From NCBI GenBank assembly GCA_949126835.1, contig OX421497.1, positions 8,636,445 through 8,700,444 on the forward strand: a stretch of 64,000 bases of DNA, written 5' to 3'. The notes below the pieces were generated by a model, which worked only from the letters and a program-made list of their open reading frames with translations, was not told the origin of the DNA and did no database searches. Positions 11,224-22,004 of the stretch are shown here, piece by piece. The position numbers and the translations under genes are program-made. Each line of letters begins with the position of its first letter. The first letter of the stretch is position 1. Source of the stretch: Anisus vortex. Taxonomy: Eukaryota; Mollusca; Gastropoda; Planorbidae.

Positions 11224-11290
11224 GCCACAGTAACTGGTGAACGCTGCTTCACCGGCTCCATGGATCAACTCGGTATTACTTACTTACTTT
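11224..11290 (+). repeat. SINE-1, 3' part after the hAT insertion
   Basis: Resumes with the duplicated GCCACAGT and continues 'aactggtgaacgctgc', the standard 3' end of SINE-1, followed by TTACT-rich tail repeats. Confidence 0.85.
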
Positions 11291-11502
11291 ACTTGTACTA
11301 TTAAAAGGCACGGTAATACGCCGTCAAATTATGTTAACTCACCCGTATGCAGTTCAGTGTTAGCGTGCGATGCCCCAAAATAGTTGCTATCTTTATAAAC
11401 AAAAAAGCTCGGTGTGTGTGTTTAACCAATCGTATTGGTTTGTTCTAAAGACGTGTGACCTTATTGCCTTATATTTTACCTGTGTAATTTGACTTAACAC
11501 AT

Positions 11503-11575
11503 GTGTCCACAATAGCTGAGTGGATAACGTATCGGACTGTTATGCTGTCCACCGGGTTCGAATCTTCAGTTAATC
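11503..11575 (+). repeat. tRNA-like sequence (SINE head or tRNA pseudogene)
   Basis: TAGCTGAGTGG fits the box A consensus and GGTTCGAATCT nearly fits box B at normal spacing, but the T-stem and acceptor stem do not pair, so it is not a functional tRNA gene. The DNA behind it (about 11640-11760) resembles 5860-5960. Confidence 0.45.
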
Positions 11576-11779
11576 AATACCTTCTTTTTTCTTTCAATAT
11601 TTTCTCTTTTTCAATTAATATTACTTTAAAAAAAATGATTGTAACACTTATATTTATAGTAATCAATCAAAATATAAATCAAATATAAACTTAGTTAACA
11701 AAGATAGGGAGTATAATAAAAACTTCGTTTTGGAAAACTTAGTTTTTATGGGTTATTTTTTTTTTTTTTCAATTTTTAA

Positions 11780-12515
11780 AAGCAGTGAGTAGTATTTTAG
11801 TAAATATGTCTAATTTTTTAAGCTCTTTTAGAGATCTTCAGTTTAACAGTTCCGACATTTTTTTCTACATTAGGTCTGTTATAGTAATATTTTTTTAGAT
11901 ACATTTTCCGTTCATCATTGAAGTGCTCGCATTGGAGTAAATAGTGAAATCCATCTCCTATATTTTTTAGGTAAAGGGGGCATAGTCTTAAATTATTAAT
12001 CTATTCTGGTGTGGCGACGGGGAAATTGTTGTTGCTTGTTCTTACTTTTAGTATATAGAAGCTTCTTTAAAAAGGGTGGCATAATTTCCCAGTCACATTT
12101 AAGGGCACTATATAGTTTTCCTTAATAACTATTTTGCATACTTTCATAAATTTCTTGTTTACTTTGATCAGTTATTCTTAAGTTAATTGTTGATTTGGAT
12201 AGTGTAGTATCTATTATTTCTTGCTCTAACCACATATAACCTAGTCCTAGTTGGTCTAAATGTTAACTTGGCGGACCATTAGCATTTTTCAAACAAGTGC
12301 TCTTTTAGTAAAACGTTATTAATTAGGCCTATTCTAGAAATTATATTTTGTTTACCGGAAACTATTTTAATCCAGAAGTTTAACATTCTTTTTTAATTAA
12401 TGATCGTATATATATAATTTGCCAGTTTCGCATAGGATTACATAATTTGGTGTTTTTGCGTTCATTTTTAAAATCATCTTATAATAGCGCGGTCTAATAT
12501 TTTCTAACACATCGC
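11780..12515 (-). pseudogene. Decayed LINE reverse-transcriptase C-terminal region
   Basis: Minus-strand translation, in shifting frames with stops, gives LINE ORF2-like pieces: NFWIKIVSGKQN, then DCDW-like 'ALKCDWEIM', then LRLCPLYLKNIGDGFHYLLQ and CEHFNDERKMYLKKYY. The Cys-x-Leu ... GDxFHYLLQC block is the zinc-knuckle-like tail of many mollusc LINEs. Very old. It ends at the left breakpoint of the inverted duplication (about 12519). Confidence 0.6.
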
Positions 12516-12740
12516 ATATGCTAATCCTAAAAATAACATTGACTTAGTTATATTTAGATCAATGAAAGGAAAAAAAAACGAGAAGTAACATAACTCCCCC
12601 CCCCCCTTTTAAAGTTCGTTATGTACCCGGACTTTTCTAGAACACCAGTTTCTTTTAAAGCAAAATCAAGTGATGTAAACCAGATTTATCACCGATTGGG
12701 TATTTCGCACTAGACCTGAGTGAATTTTTAACAAATACTT

Positions 12741-12815
12741 TTTATTCTGGTGAAACTGGTGAACGCTGCTTCACCGGCCCTATGATCACTTTGGTCCGAA
12801 GGGTACTTTACTTAC
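12741..12815 (+). repeat. SINE-1 3' end fragment
   Basis: Only the terminal part remains: 'aactggtgaacgctgc', a CCGGCCCTATG segment, then a TTTACTTACTT tail. Confidence 0.65.
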
Positions 12816-13092
12816 TTTATTCGATTTTTAGGGAAGGGTTTCTACAACCTTTCCAGAGGTGCAGCCTGGGGGTGGCAAACGGGTACATATGTCTCCGAGT
12901 TGCCAAAATAAAAGGGGCGCCGAAATGAGGCTTACAACGTTACATTTACAAATATGTGGTTAAACTGAGATGGGGGTGGGGCGCCAATTTTATAGTTTGT
13001 CCCCTGGGTGAAAAATATTCTTTTATTTTGTGCATGCGTACCATAACATATTAATCACTAACAAAAAATTCTCACAGCCGTGCCAATGAAAC

Positions 13093-14015
13093 TAGGGATG
13101 TTAAAACCGGTTTGTTTTCAAAACCGGTTTTCGGTTCTCTAAAACCGGTTTGAAACCGGATTTCGATCCCCCCCCCCCGCCCCGCAATTAAACAAGTCAC
13201 AGGCGGAAAAGACAAATGTGCGTAGTTTTGTAGGTGTGTTTGAAAAATAGTTCAAACTTAATAAGTGTTTGCAGAGCATTCAAGAGGTTGATTTGTGTGA
13301 AAACATTATGATTTTGTACACTTTAACATAATATTCTTTAGAACTAAAAAAAAATATGGGCTAATTGATTAAAACCGATTTAATAGCTTTCAATAGTGGT
13401 AATTTGTGCACCATGGACTTAGACTTGTAAAATAATGTATTGAATAGGATCACGTAGCACCAATCAAAAGACAAAAGAATGTGTATTTAATGCTGCCGTT
13501 AATAATAAATCACAGGCGCGGTATCTAGCCGAATTGTTCAGGGTCACAGGACAAAACTAGTTTGCGTACATCAAAGAGTCGTCATCGGCATCCGTCCGTC
13601 TCGAAAGGCGATGGTGTAGCTTCATGGGTGAGTTATCAAACTGCACGCCGAGAATGGCTGTGCAGGCCACCACGGGAGGGCAATCCCTGCCTCAAGTGCA
13701 TCTAAAAGATGAGCCGACATTTGGTTTGATGTTGTTTTTTATCGCAAGCCATAGTTGGTATTTGGAGAGAAAAAAAGAAACACAATATCGAAGACTAAAT
13801 AGTGTTAGCAAGGAATTTCAAGAATTGTTTTGTGAGAATCCAAAATTTTTTTTTTTTATTTCCATCAGAACCAATAAAAAAAATAATAAAGGGTGTGCTA
13901 CTTGAAGTAAAGACTACCTTCCAACCAACAAACCGAAATCCGGTTTTAAAAATCAAAACCGGTTTTCATATTCAAAACCGGAATCCGGTATTCCGGTTTT
14001 CGTTTAACATCACTA
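13093..14015. mobile_element. Non-autonomous hAT-like element, 923 bp, copy 1
   Basis: It begins TAGGGATGTTAAAACCGG and ends CCGGTTTTCGTTTAACATCACTA, giving a terminal inverted repeat of about 13 bp (TAGGGATGTTAAA). The 8-bp duplication aatgaaac flanks it (13085-13092 and 14016-14023). Both ends carry several AAACCGG/CCGGTTT motifs within about 100 bp. A second full copy with a different TSD is at 49659-50581. Small frames (13624-13905, 13802-14020) show no transposase. Confidence 0.88.
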
Positions 14016-14136
14016 AATGAAACCTTATTTAGAGAACACTTTCTAAAGAATTAGACAAAATGAGAAAAATACATGTTCGAAATGACATAAAAATAACCAC
14101 AAATCTTGCCAGTTTTGAATAGAGGCATCAGATAGA

Positions 14137-14342
14137 CAGGGATCTGCAACATTTTGATAATAGTGTGCCAAATTAGGATTTCTAATTCATTCAGCGTGCC
14201 AACAGCCTAAAAGACATCCCGCTCTAGCACTCAATTTCTTGTAAAAGATACTTGAATTGCCATTTTAGGGCTCTTCCGCGCGACATTACAAATCATTCTG
14301 CGTGCCAAGTTTGGCACGCGTTCCGTAGGTTGCCGACCCTTG
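14137..14342. mobile_element. hAT MITE, 'CAGGGGTCGGCAAC' family, copy in left arm
   Basis: It begins CAGGGATCTGCAAC and ends GGTTGCCGACCCTTG. Flanks (agataga / agatagg) are consistent with an aged duplication. The same insertion occurs inverted at the equivalent place in 24029-24234 and 39613-39816, so it predates the segmental duplications. Confidence 0.8.
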
Positions 14343-14927
14343 AGATAGGATATAATTTGTCCGTAGAAAACTAGACAAAAAATTATATTAGGATTGGGCG
14401 ACTTTCTAAAGATCCTTAGGTAACGACAAAAAAAGTGATTTCACGGCCACCCTCTACAATTGTAGGTGCCCAGTTTAATTCGAAAGAATTGGCGCACCTT
14501 CCAGACCCGGGGGGGGGGGGGGAAATCAAACAAAGACATCGCGGTACCAATAAACACTCACCGGGCCCACCGCGTCGTATCGATTGGGAAGAAACGTGGA
14601 TTCCACGTTTTCTTTCGTGGTTCCGGCGTGCAACATGAAAGTCTAAAACGTTCTTTGGATTTGAGCTCTGCAGTCTGTCAAATTTGTTTTTTGTTTGAAG
14701 TTATATGTATACGCTTATTATTGCATATCTTTCATTTTATCGTTTACAAGCGTCAATGTTCAAGCTATTAATTTACAGAATGCATCGTTTGTTTGTAAAA
14801 GGATTTTTGAGAAAATGGAAATGGAATTTTACAACGTTGTTTTGATGCTAAGCTTAATAACATGTTTATAACCAATAGTTAGAATATTTAAAAAAACACA
14901 ACAACAACATCGTTTTCCCATTCTTGG

Positions 14928-15470
14928 GGGAGCTACCATCTCCTACCTAGCAAGTCCTCTTTGGTAGCGGATAGGGGAATGACCTTTAGATATAAGGGTT
15001 AGCCGTGAATACTGAATAAGCGGCCGCGGACCAACTGGTTTGCTGTCATGGAGGGTGAGGTGAGGTATCCCGTGGTAAGGATACTCTTTAAAAAAATGCC
15101 TTTTAAATCCAAGAAAATGACTGCAAAAAGCGAACATAGAGCGCTCTAACTCTAAACCCGTATAGTTGAGGCCGTTAGCTAGGGATAGCAGTAATCTAGG
15201 AGAGAAAACTATTTTTAAAAAAATCAACTGCTGCCTTGCAGACGAACCTAGTTGATCAAAGGCTATGGAAGCACATCCGGAAAGAAAAGCATGCTGAAGT
15301 CGGAGACCACGGGCCAACAGGCGCAAAACACGTCGGCACGCAAAACTCAAAATGATGGAGGAAATAAATATTGCGAACGAAGAAGAAGAAGTTTTCCAAT
15401 TGTCGCTCAGACAGAAGTAAACAGCCGCAATTCAACACAATGCCACGCTGAACCATTGTTTTCCCCCAAC
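14928..15470. other. Unidentified insertion private to the left arm
   Basis: The right arm has unrelated, shorter sequence here (about 38700-38900), while both sides align. The segment is less AT-rich than its surroundings and holds a 135-codon minus-strand frame (14943-15350) with no recognisable domain. It could be a retroelement 3' end or an old mobile element; I saw no TIR or TSD. Confidence 0.45.
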
Positions 15471-15597
15471 TAACTTGTAATTTTAAATTTAACTGAATTA
15501 AAAAACAACAACAACAACTTAGTAACAGACTATGTCAATTGAATTATGTCATTTTGAATTTACTTCTGTGCGTATTTTGAATGGTTTGTTCACTTAA

Positions 15598-16046
15598 AGA
15601 CCAAGTGAAGAGCTTTTTATCAAAATTGAGTTAACATTTGATTTTGATAGTAAATAGTGTATTCAGTATCTGAATGTTAAAAAAAACATTTATACAAAAT
15701 ATCAAAGATACATTTTAAGTAATTAGTTCAATATTTGCACTTAAATGTGTGTGTTTTTCGGAAGATTACTCCAAATCTCGTAGCCATTTGAGATGTTTTT
15801 ATTTCCGGCAATATAGGAAAGTGACGTAACATAAAGGATTCCGACTAGGAAAAATGAATATTGTCACGTGTTTTGAATCTATTGCCACATGTTTTGAATC
15901 TTTTCCCGGTTCTTATTTTTAACAAAATGGTTAAATATAGATTTATAGCGTCTATTTTTATTTATTTATTTCCCTTGTGATACGTCACTGCCGTATGAGG
16001 CTATTCCAAATCTCGTTCCTTTGAGAAAAACCTCTTCACTTGGTCT
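15598..16046. mobile_element. TTAA-flanked MITE, 449 bp
   Basis: TTAA (15594-15597 and 16047-16050) borders the inverted repeat AGACCAAGTGAAGAG, perfect for 15 bp and imperfect to about 27. The matching place in the right arm (about 38600-38610) has no element and reads TTAG/CTAA-like sequence between the same flanks, so an empty site is visible. TTAA targets are typical of piggyBac, but the terminal bases are not the usual piggyBac CCC, so the superfamily is uncertain. Confidence 0.82.
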
Positions 16047-16700
16047 TTAAAGTTTAAAAAGACATAACAGCACCATTTAGAACTTCGTATTTTATTCTGT
16101 ATGCAATAGTTTGTGTTCTAGACAATTAGTGTCTGTGCTATTTTCAGTTCAATACTTAAATAATAATCAAATTCACTCTTTGAAAATATTCAATTGGTTG
16201 AAATTTCTAAAAAATTTTCAACATGAAATTTATTTTAAACAAAGCCCAAAAGACAAAGTGGACTAAATGTAGCTCCTACGATTTTAGCTTAACTTGTGAC
16301 CTTTGAGATTTAAATACCAGGGTTCTTGTGTCTGCCAGTCAATTTAATTATTTGCCGTTTGAACAAACTTAAAATCATTTTCAGCAAAATATCAACACAC
16401 TTTTCAAAACTGTTTGGAAAAGAAAAAGTCGAAATGTAAACACCGCCAAATTGTTTCACTGGTGGCTGAAAATTTATGAAAGTGTTAAAATGGAAAATCA
16501 ATTACATAATACAAAAGCCTCACCCAAGTAAATCGTTTCAAAAATTGCTCTGAAACAACTTAATCAACACATCAATATTAAACGTATACATGATTTTTTT
16601 AATATAAAGTCTAAAAAAAATATTTTTCTCCGCAGAGTTGGTTGTGCTAGTTGTATCTCAGTGTACCTTTGGTGCTTCACTACTTCATCTATCTGATACA

Positions 16701-17837
16701 ATGACGTCTACAATTTGGCATGTAGAAGAATCTTCTTTTGTCACTGCTAAATCAATGTCCAATCTGACAACCACAAGTGAAGTAAAACAAACTGTTTATT
16801 CCAAATACGATTATATTCTCATTTGTTTATATGACTTTCAGGAGAATAAGCAGATTTATAATATCTTTAAAGCATTGTTATGTTTTGTGAACCCAGTCCT
16901 GGCAATAATTGGTCAGGCCTTGAATTTTTTGTGCATGGCAATACTGAAACGCTCGGGCCTTGGCAAAACTTCAAACATTTTACTCTTTGCTTTAGCTTTG
17001 GCTGACAGCATGAATTTATGTATTGATTTGAACTATGGCGATATATTGAGGTATTTTGGACCGGACAAATTCAAACCAGGTTATTGCACATTTGAATACG
17101 ATGCTTCCTTTAATATGTTTCTTCATGTTTCTAGAGAAATCTTTCTCTTTGTAGGTTTCTGGGGCCACTGTGTGAACGCCATAATCCCCATGATAATTAC
17201 AACAGAAAGATTTCTTGCTGTGTTTTTCCCAATAACATTTAAAAAGACCGTCACACGAAAGTCAGTTTTGGTCAGCTGTTTCTTCGCCTTCATTGCCTGG
17301 TTTCCTTATTATATATTTGTTATATTTATTCGACGGTTGTATTACTTTGAAGTCTCAAAAAATAAGTACGTTGCCGCAGTTGTCTCAACAGAGCTTTTGA
17401 ACAAAAACTACAACCTACTTTACATTTTTATCGCCTACGTTCAGGAGACTTTAGTCTCCTTGCTGCCAACATTCTATATCACAGCTGGGTGTATTATTAT
17501 TGGCATCAAGATCAAACTGACATTGATCAGACGACATAAATTAACCAACAACAAAGAGAAACTTCATTGGTCACCAAGAACCACGTGGACATTGTTAGTG
17601 TCTTGTTTCATTTTCGCGGTGGCCCATATTATCACCACACTGATATCTGAATTTGTAACCATAGAAGCCAAAATGCCCACTATGACATACCTTGTGGCTG
17701 AAATTTCTGAAGTTATAAATTTACTGCAGTGCTCCAGCAATTTCTTTGTTTACATGGCAACCAATACAAAACTTTGGGGGATATTCCTAACATTGATTAA
17801 ATGTGAAAACATCTTGAAAAGGAAACAAAATTTTTAA
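16701..17837 (+). CDS. Class A (rhodopsin-like) GPCR, orphan, left paralog
   Basis: Predicted seven-pass plasma-membrane receptor of 378 residues. Seen: an N-terminal sequon NLT (about residue 21); TM1 from about residue 57 (FKALLCFVNPVLAIIGQALN); TM2 with LLFALALAD; TM3 ending TTERFLAVFFP, a variant of E/DRY; TM5 after two aromatic-rich loops; TM6 LLVSCFIFAVAHIITTLI; TM7 NLLQCSSNFFVYMATN, in which the NPxxY position reads NFFVY. This motif set is common in gastropod FMRFamide-receptor-like and chemosensory orphan receptors; the ligand cannot be inferred. The first ATG was chosen. The frame stays open upstream to about 16608, and a pyrimidine tract with CCGCAG at 16630-16635 suggests a 3' splice site, so an upstream exon may exist and the exon may start at 16636. 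The paralog is 36821-37957, about 86% identical. Confidence 0.88.
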   Translation: MTSTIWHVEESSFVTAKSMSNLTTTSEVKQTVYSKYDYILICLYDFQENKQIYNIFKALLCFVNPVLAIIGQALNFLCMAILKRSGLGKTSNILLFALALADSMNLCIDLNYGDILRYFGPDKFKPGYCTFEYDASFNMFLHVSREIFLFVGFWGHCVNAIIPMIITTERFLAVFFPITFKKTVTRKSVLVSCFFAFIAWFPYYIFVIFIRRLYYFEVSKNKYVAAVVSTELLNKNYNLLYIFIAYVQETLVSLLPTFYITAGCIIIGIKIKLTLIRRHKLTNNKEKLHWSPRTTWTLLVSCFIFAVAHIITTLISEFVTIEAKMPTMTYLVAEISEVINLLQCSSNFFVYMATNTKLWGIFLTLIKCENILKRKQNF

Positions 17838-18960
17838 GGAAGTATACATGTTAAATACCTGAGTTTGTATAGAATCATGTGTGGCCAGAGGGAAGGGGGC
17901 GCAAAGGTGGGCCGGGGGGGGGGGGCGATTTACCAAACTTTTGTCAAAATACTATTACTAACATTTTCATTCTCCTAAAATTTCTTAAGAAACAGAAAAT
18001 TGCCAATTGATGAACATATTATAAATCCGTTTTATAGGAATCTAGGGAAAAGATCGAAAATTGTATCCAATGCATGATCTAGCTAGGCCTATGTGTAGTG
18101 AGAGTGCTGATTCTGGAAATTGTCACGATCTCCTGGAAATTCATGTTGATTCTGGTGATAACATTCTTAAAAATCATGTGCTATCTGCTCCTAGAATTGC
18201 AAAGTATATGTATTCAAGACAACAAAATACTCTTATAGATATATACTCGCCTTAGTCTTGTGGGATAACAGTGTTCATTCAGGCTAATGGTTCAGTAGAT
18301 TTCTGTATATCGGCTAATGAACACGCATTCCAAAAAAATTTATCAGCTGCATTCCTATTGCAGATAGAACGGCAGAAGACTTAGCTAACACAATTATAAC
18401 TTCTTGTTTCGGAATTCGAATTAAATATCGAAAAAAAAGCTTTTTGCCAGGCCAGGGCTTCGTCGATTGTTCGAAAATGTTTAGTAAAGAAGTTGGGCTT
18501 AGAACCATAGTTCGAAGACTTTATCTCGTATAGAAGTTGGGGTTCAAACCATAGTTCGAAGACTAACATCCAAAAGCGTCGTTTCTCCATCATATCTCTC
18601 ATGGTAAACAATTTAATTCCAGCTGATGATATCATAAATATTGTTACAAACAAGGTAATTATTGAGATTTTTCACAAGAGCGCCTATAATAATATTAATT
18701 AAAAAATGGCCTTTTGCGCAACGACCGAGGCAGATAATTACTGGAGTGTACTATTGTTTGGTGAAAGTTTTACAAAAATTAAAAATACAACTGGAGCACA
18801 TGGCAAAATCGGGCAATGCCGAAAAAAACAAAACAAAACAAAAAACAAGAACAAAATAACACATAAAATGCTCAAATTGAAGAACATGAACAATATTTCA
18901 ATGTAAACATGTATATACTGTATATGGATTCGCTGATATAATCTCTTATGATGAAACGTT
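17838..18960. other. GPCR 3' flank, shared with the right arm
   Basis: A G-run sits at about 17918-17928. Sequence at 18061-18250 is the diverged inverse of 36315-36566. Small frames here (18061-18255, 18706-18906) are not conserved as protein between the two copies and look like chance. No polyadenylation site could be assigned with confidence. Confidence 0.5.
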
Positions 18961-18964
18961 TTAC

Positions 18965-19232
18965 TGAAGAGAACAAATCTGCATACAGTATTCTGTCCCT
19001 TCATCTTTGTAGACTTTCCAAACCTGCATATAGTCTTCTGTCCTTTCATCTTTGTACAATTGTGAAACCTGCATACAGTCCATTCATCTTTGTAGAAGTG
19101 TCAAACCTGCATACAGTCCATTCATCTTTGTAGAATTGCCAAACCTGCATACACTATTCTGTCTGTTCATCTTTGTAAAATTGTCAAACCTGCATACAGT
19201 CTCCTGACACTTTATCTTTGTAGAATTGTTCA
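18965..19232. repeat. 45-bp minisatellite, short left-arm version
   Basis: About six diverged units, each containing 'aacctgcatacagt' and 'tcatctttgtag'. They are the reverse complement of the expanded 45-bp array at 32740-35668. This is the paralogous locus in its unexpanded state. Confidence 0.85.
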
Positions 19233-19788
19233 GTTGAGTGAATCTGTGCTATATATATCTATCTGTTCTTGAGCTTTTCCCCCACTTTTCTTTTAAGCTT
19301 ATGTTCAGCTCAGGTGATTAGAACCTTGGTCTAGGCATAACCACGGAGCATGAGATAATATGGTATTAAAATACTTCAAAAAATCAATGTTAAAAACAAT
19401 TATTTCGTTATTGGGCCGACCCTGGTTGTTTGGTTTCAGGGTTTGGTTGCGTTTAGCAGAATTTTGATTGGTTTATGGATTTAAATTGTTTATATTTTAT
19501 AAATCGTGAGATTTGTAATGACTTAGCTTAGTTTTGGGGACGATGTAGATTTTGGTGTAAGCTATGGTTCGTTATGAGTGAGATTTTGTTGGGATGCAAT
19601 CGTATGTTTTCTTACTCTGATTTATATAGGTGTTGTAGATTTTGCTGTAAGCTATTATTAAAAGTTAGATGATTTTGTAAGGATGGAAGTTGATTTTTCC
19701 TTGCACTTATTTATATAGGTGTTGATTAGGTTTATTGCAAATAAAAGTATGTTTTCCTTTTTTCAGCGTTTATTTATCCTTTGCTCTT

Positions 19789-21203
19789 TGCTTTTGTGTT
19801 AGCTGTTGTGCTTTTGTGTTAGCTGTTGTGCTTTTGTGTTAGCTGTTGTGCTTTTGTGTTAGCTGTTGTGCTTTTGTGTTAGCTGTTGTGCTTTTGTGTT
19901 AGCTGTTGTGCTTTTGTGTTAGCTGTTGTGCTTTTGTGTTAGCTGTTGTGCTTTTGTGTTAGTTGTTGTGCTTTTGTGTTAGCTGTTGTGCTTTTTGTGT
20001 TAGCTGTTGTGCTTCTGTGTTAGCTGTTGTGCTTTTGTGTTAGCTGTTGTGCTTTTGTGTTAGCTGTTGTGCTTTTGTGTTAGTTGTTGTGCTTTTGTGT
20101 TAGCTGTTGTGCTTTTTGTGTTAGCTGTTGTGCTTCTGTGTTAGCTGTTGTGCTTTTGTGTTAGCTGTTGTGCTTTTGTGTTAGCTGTTGTGCTTTTGTG
20201 TTAGTTGTTGTGCTTTTGTGTTAGCTGTTGTGCTTTTGTGTTAGCTGTTGTGCTTTTGTGTTAGTTGTTGTGCTTTTGTGTTAGCTGTTGTGCTTTTGTG
20301 TTAGCTGTTGTGCTTTTGTGTTAGCTGTTGTGCTTTTTGTGTTAGCTGTTGTGCTTTTGTGTTAGCTGTTGTGCTTTTTGTGTTAGCTGTTGTGCTTTTG
20401 TGTTAGCTGTTGTGCTTTTGTGTTAGATGTTGTGCTTTTGTGTTAGCTGTTGTGCTTTTGTGTTAACTGTTGTGCTTTTGTGTTAGCTGTTGTGCTTTTG
20501 TGTTAGTTGTTGTGCTTTTGTGTTAGCTGTTGTGCTTTTTGTGTTAGCTGTTGTGCTTCTGTGTTAGCTGTTGTGCTTTTGTGTTAGCTGTTGTGCTTTT
20601 GTGTTAGCTGTTGTGCTTTTGTGTTAGTTGTTGTGCTTTTGTGTTAGCTGTTGTGCTTTTGTGTTAGCTGTTGTGCTTTTGTGTTAGCTGTTGTGCTTTT
20701 GTGTTAGCTGTTGTGCTTTTGTGTTAGCTGTTGTGCTTTTGTGTTAGTTGTTGTGCTTTTGTGTTAGCTGTTGTGCTTTTTGTGTTAGCTGTTGTGCTTC
20801 TGTGTTAGCTGTTGTGCTTTTGTGTTAGCTGTTGTGCTTTTTGTGTTAGCTGTTGTGCTTTTGTGTTAGTTGTTGTGCTTTTGTGTTAGCTGTTGTGCTT
20901 TTTGTGTTAGCTGTTGTGCTTTTGTGTTAGCTGTTGTGCTTTTGTGTTAGCTGTTGTGCTTTTGTGTTAGTTGTTGTGCTTTTGTGTTAGCTGTTGTGCT
21001 TTTTGTGTTAGCTGTTGTGCTTCTGTGTTAGCTGTTGTGCTTTTGTGTTAGCTGTTGTGCTTTTGTGTTAGCTGTTGTGCTTTTGTGTTAGTTGTTGTGC
21101 TTTTGTGTTAGCTGTTGTGCTTTTTGTGTTAGCTGTTGTGCTTCTGTGTTAGCTGTTGTGCTTTTGTGTTAGCTGTTGTGCTTTTTTGTTATCTGTTGTA
21201 ATA
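19789..21203. repeat. 20-bp minisatellite, ~70 units with higher-order structure
   Basis: The unit is CTTTTGTGTTAGCTGTTGTG, tandem for 1.4 kb. Variants (CTTCTG, CTTTTTG, AGTTGTTG) recur in a fixed order, for instance CTTCTGTG at about 20012 and 20133 and again at about 21021 and 21142, giving a 121-bp higher-order unit of six repeats. Right-arm homologous DNA at about 30945-31075 has only isolated unit-like sequence, so the growth is private to this arm. Confidence 0.95.
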
Positions 21204-22004
21204 ATAATAATAATAATAATGAAGCTTATATAGCGCATATCCCGCAATCAGTTCTATGCGCTTAACAATTACAGACGATGATAACAATAACAGACAAATA
21301 TTTAAAAATGTGAGTGGGCTAGCAGTCAATAAGAAAACAGGTGCGTCTTTAGTCCGGTCTTGAAAATGTTAAAGTTCGAGCTTTGTCGCAGCTGGAGTGG
21401 CAGAGTGTTCCATGCGGAGGGGCCGGAGTAGGTGAAGGCCCGCTGACCCGCTGTCACGAATTTTGTCCGCGGGATCGTCAAATTGAGTTTGTGCGCAGCC
21501 GATCGAAGTGGGCGTGCTTTTGTATATATTTCCAGACAGGAAATTAGATAATCTGGGGCAGAGTCATTGAAGCATTTATAGCATAGAGATGCGAGTTTAT
21601 ATGAAATCCTATTTTGAATAGGGAGCCAGTGCAGAGAGTAGAGCAGAGGTGAAATGTGGTCGGATTTCTTCTTCTTTAGGACTAGTCTGGCAGCGCAGTT
21701 TTGGACGCGTTGGAGCCCTTGAATGGAAGAGGCAGGATGGCCGGCCAGAAGAGAGTTACAGTAGTCCAAACGAGAGAAGAGGAGAGTGATGACAAGCTTG
21801 GTACAAGTATCCGGAGTGAGGTAGCGACGGATAGTGGCAATACGTCGCAGGTGAAAAAAGCAGGTTTTAATCAGGAAGGAGATGTGGGGTTGCATGGACA
21901 GAGTGGAGTCCAGAAACATGCCGAGGCTCTTTACACTTGAGCAGAAGGGCACATAGCGTCACCCAACTGGAGGTCAGTCACGCTGAGACAAGCAAGCTTC
22001 TGTC
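21204..22004 (-). mobile_element. CR1/L2-like LINE insertion inside the 20-bp array
   Basis: 5'-truncated LINE in reverse orientation. Its 3' end (21204-21230 on the plus strand) is a (TAA)n tail preceded by the 'atagcgcatatcccg...tatgcgct' hairpin. The coding part is 21326-21952. The minisatellite resumes directly behind it at about 22005, so it inserted after the array had begun to expand. A second copy of the family is at 4338-4819. Confidence 0.88.
21326..21952 (-). pseudogene. LINE reverse transcriptase C-terminal fragment, open for 208 codons
   Basis: Open frame with the conserved end of CR1/L2/Rex-type ORF2: SVKSLGMFLDSTLS, then HISFLIKTCFFHLRRIATIR, then LLFSRLDYCNSLLAG, VQNCAARLVL, LHWLPIQNRISYKLASLCYK, FTYSGPSAWNTLP and FKTGLKTHLF. 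The fingers/palm catalytic motifs and the endonuclease are absent because the copy is 5'-truncated. The intact frame suggests a fairly young insertion. It is not a host gene. Confidence 0.9.

Noticed and set aside
14943..15350. 135-codon minus-strand gene
   Set aside because: No recognised domain, overlapping frames on the other strand, and the sequence is absent from the paralogous arm; kept only as an unidentified insertion.
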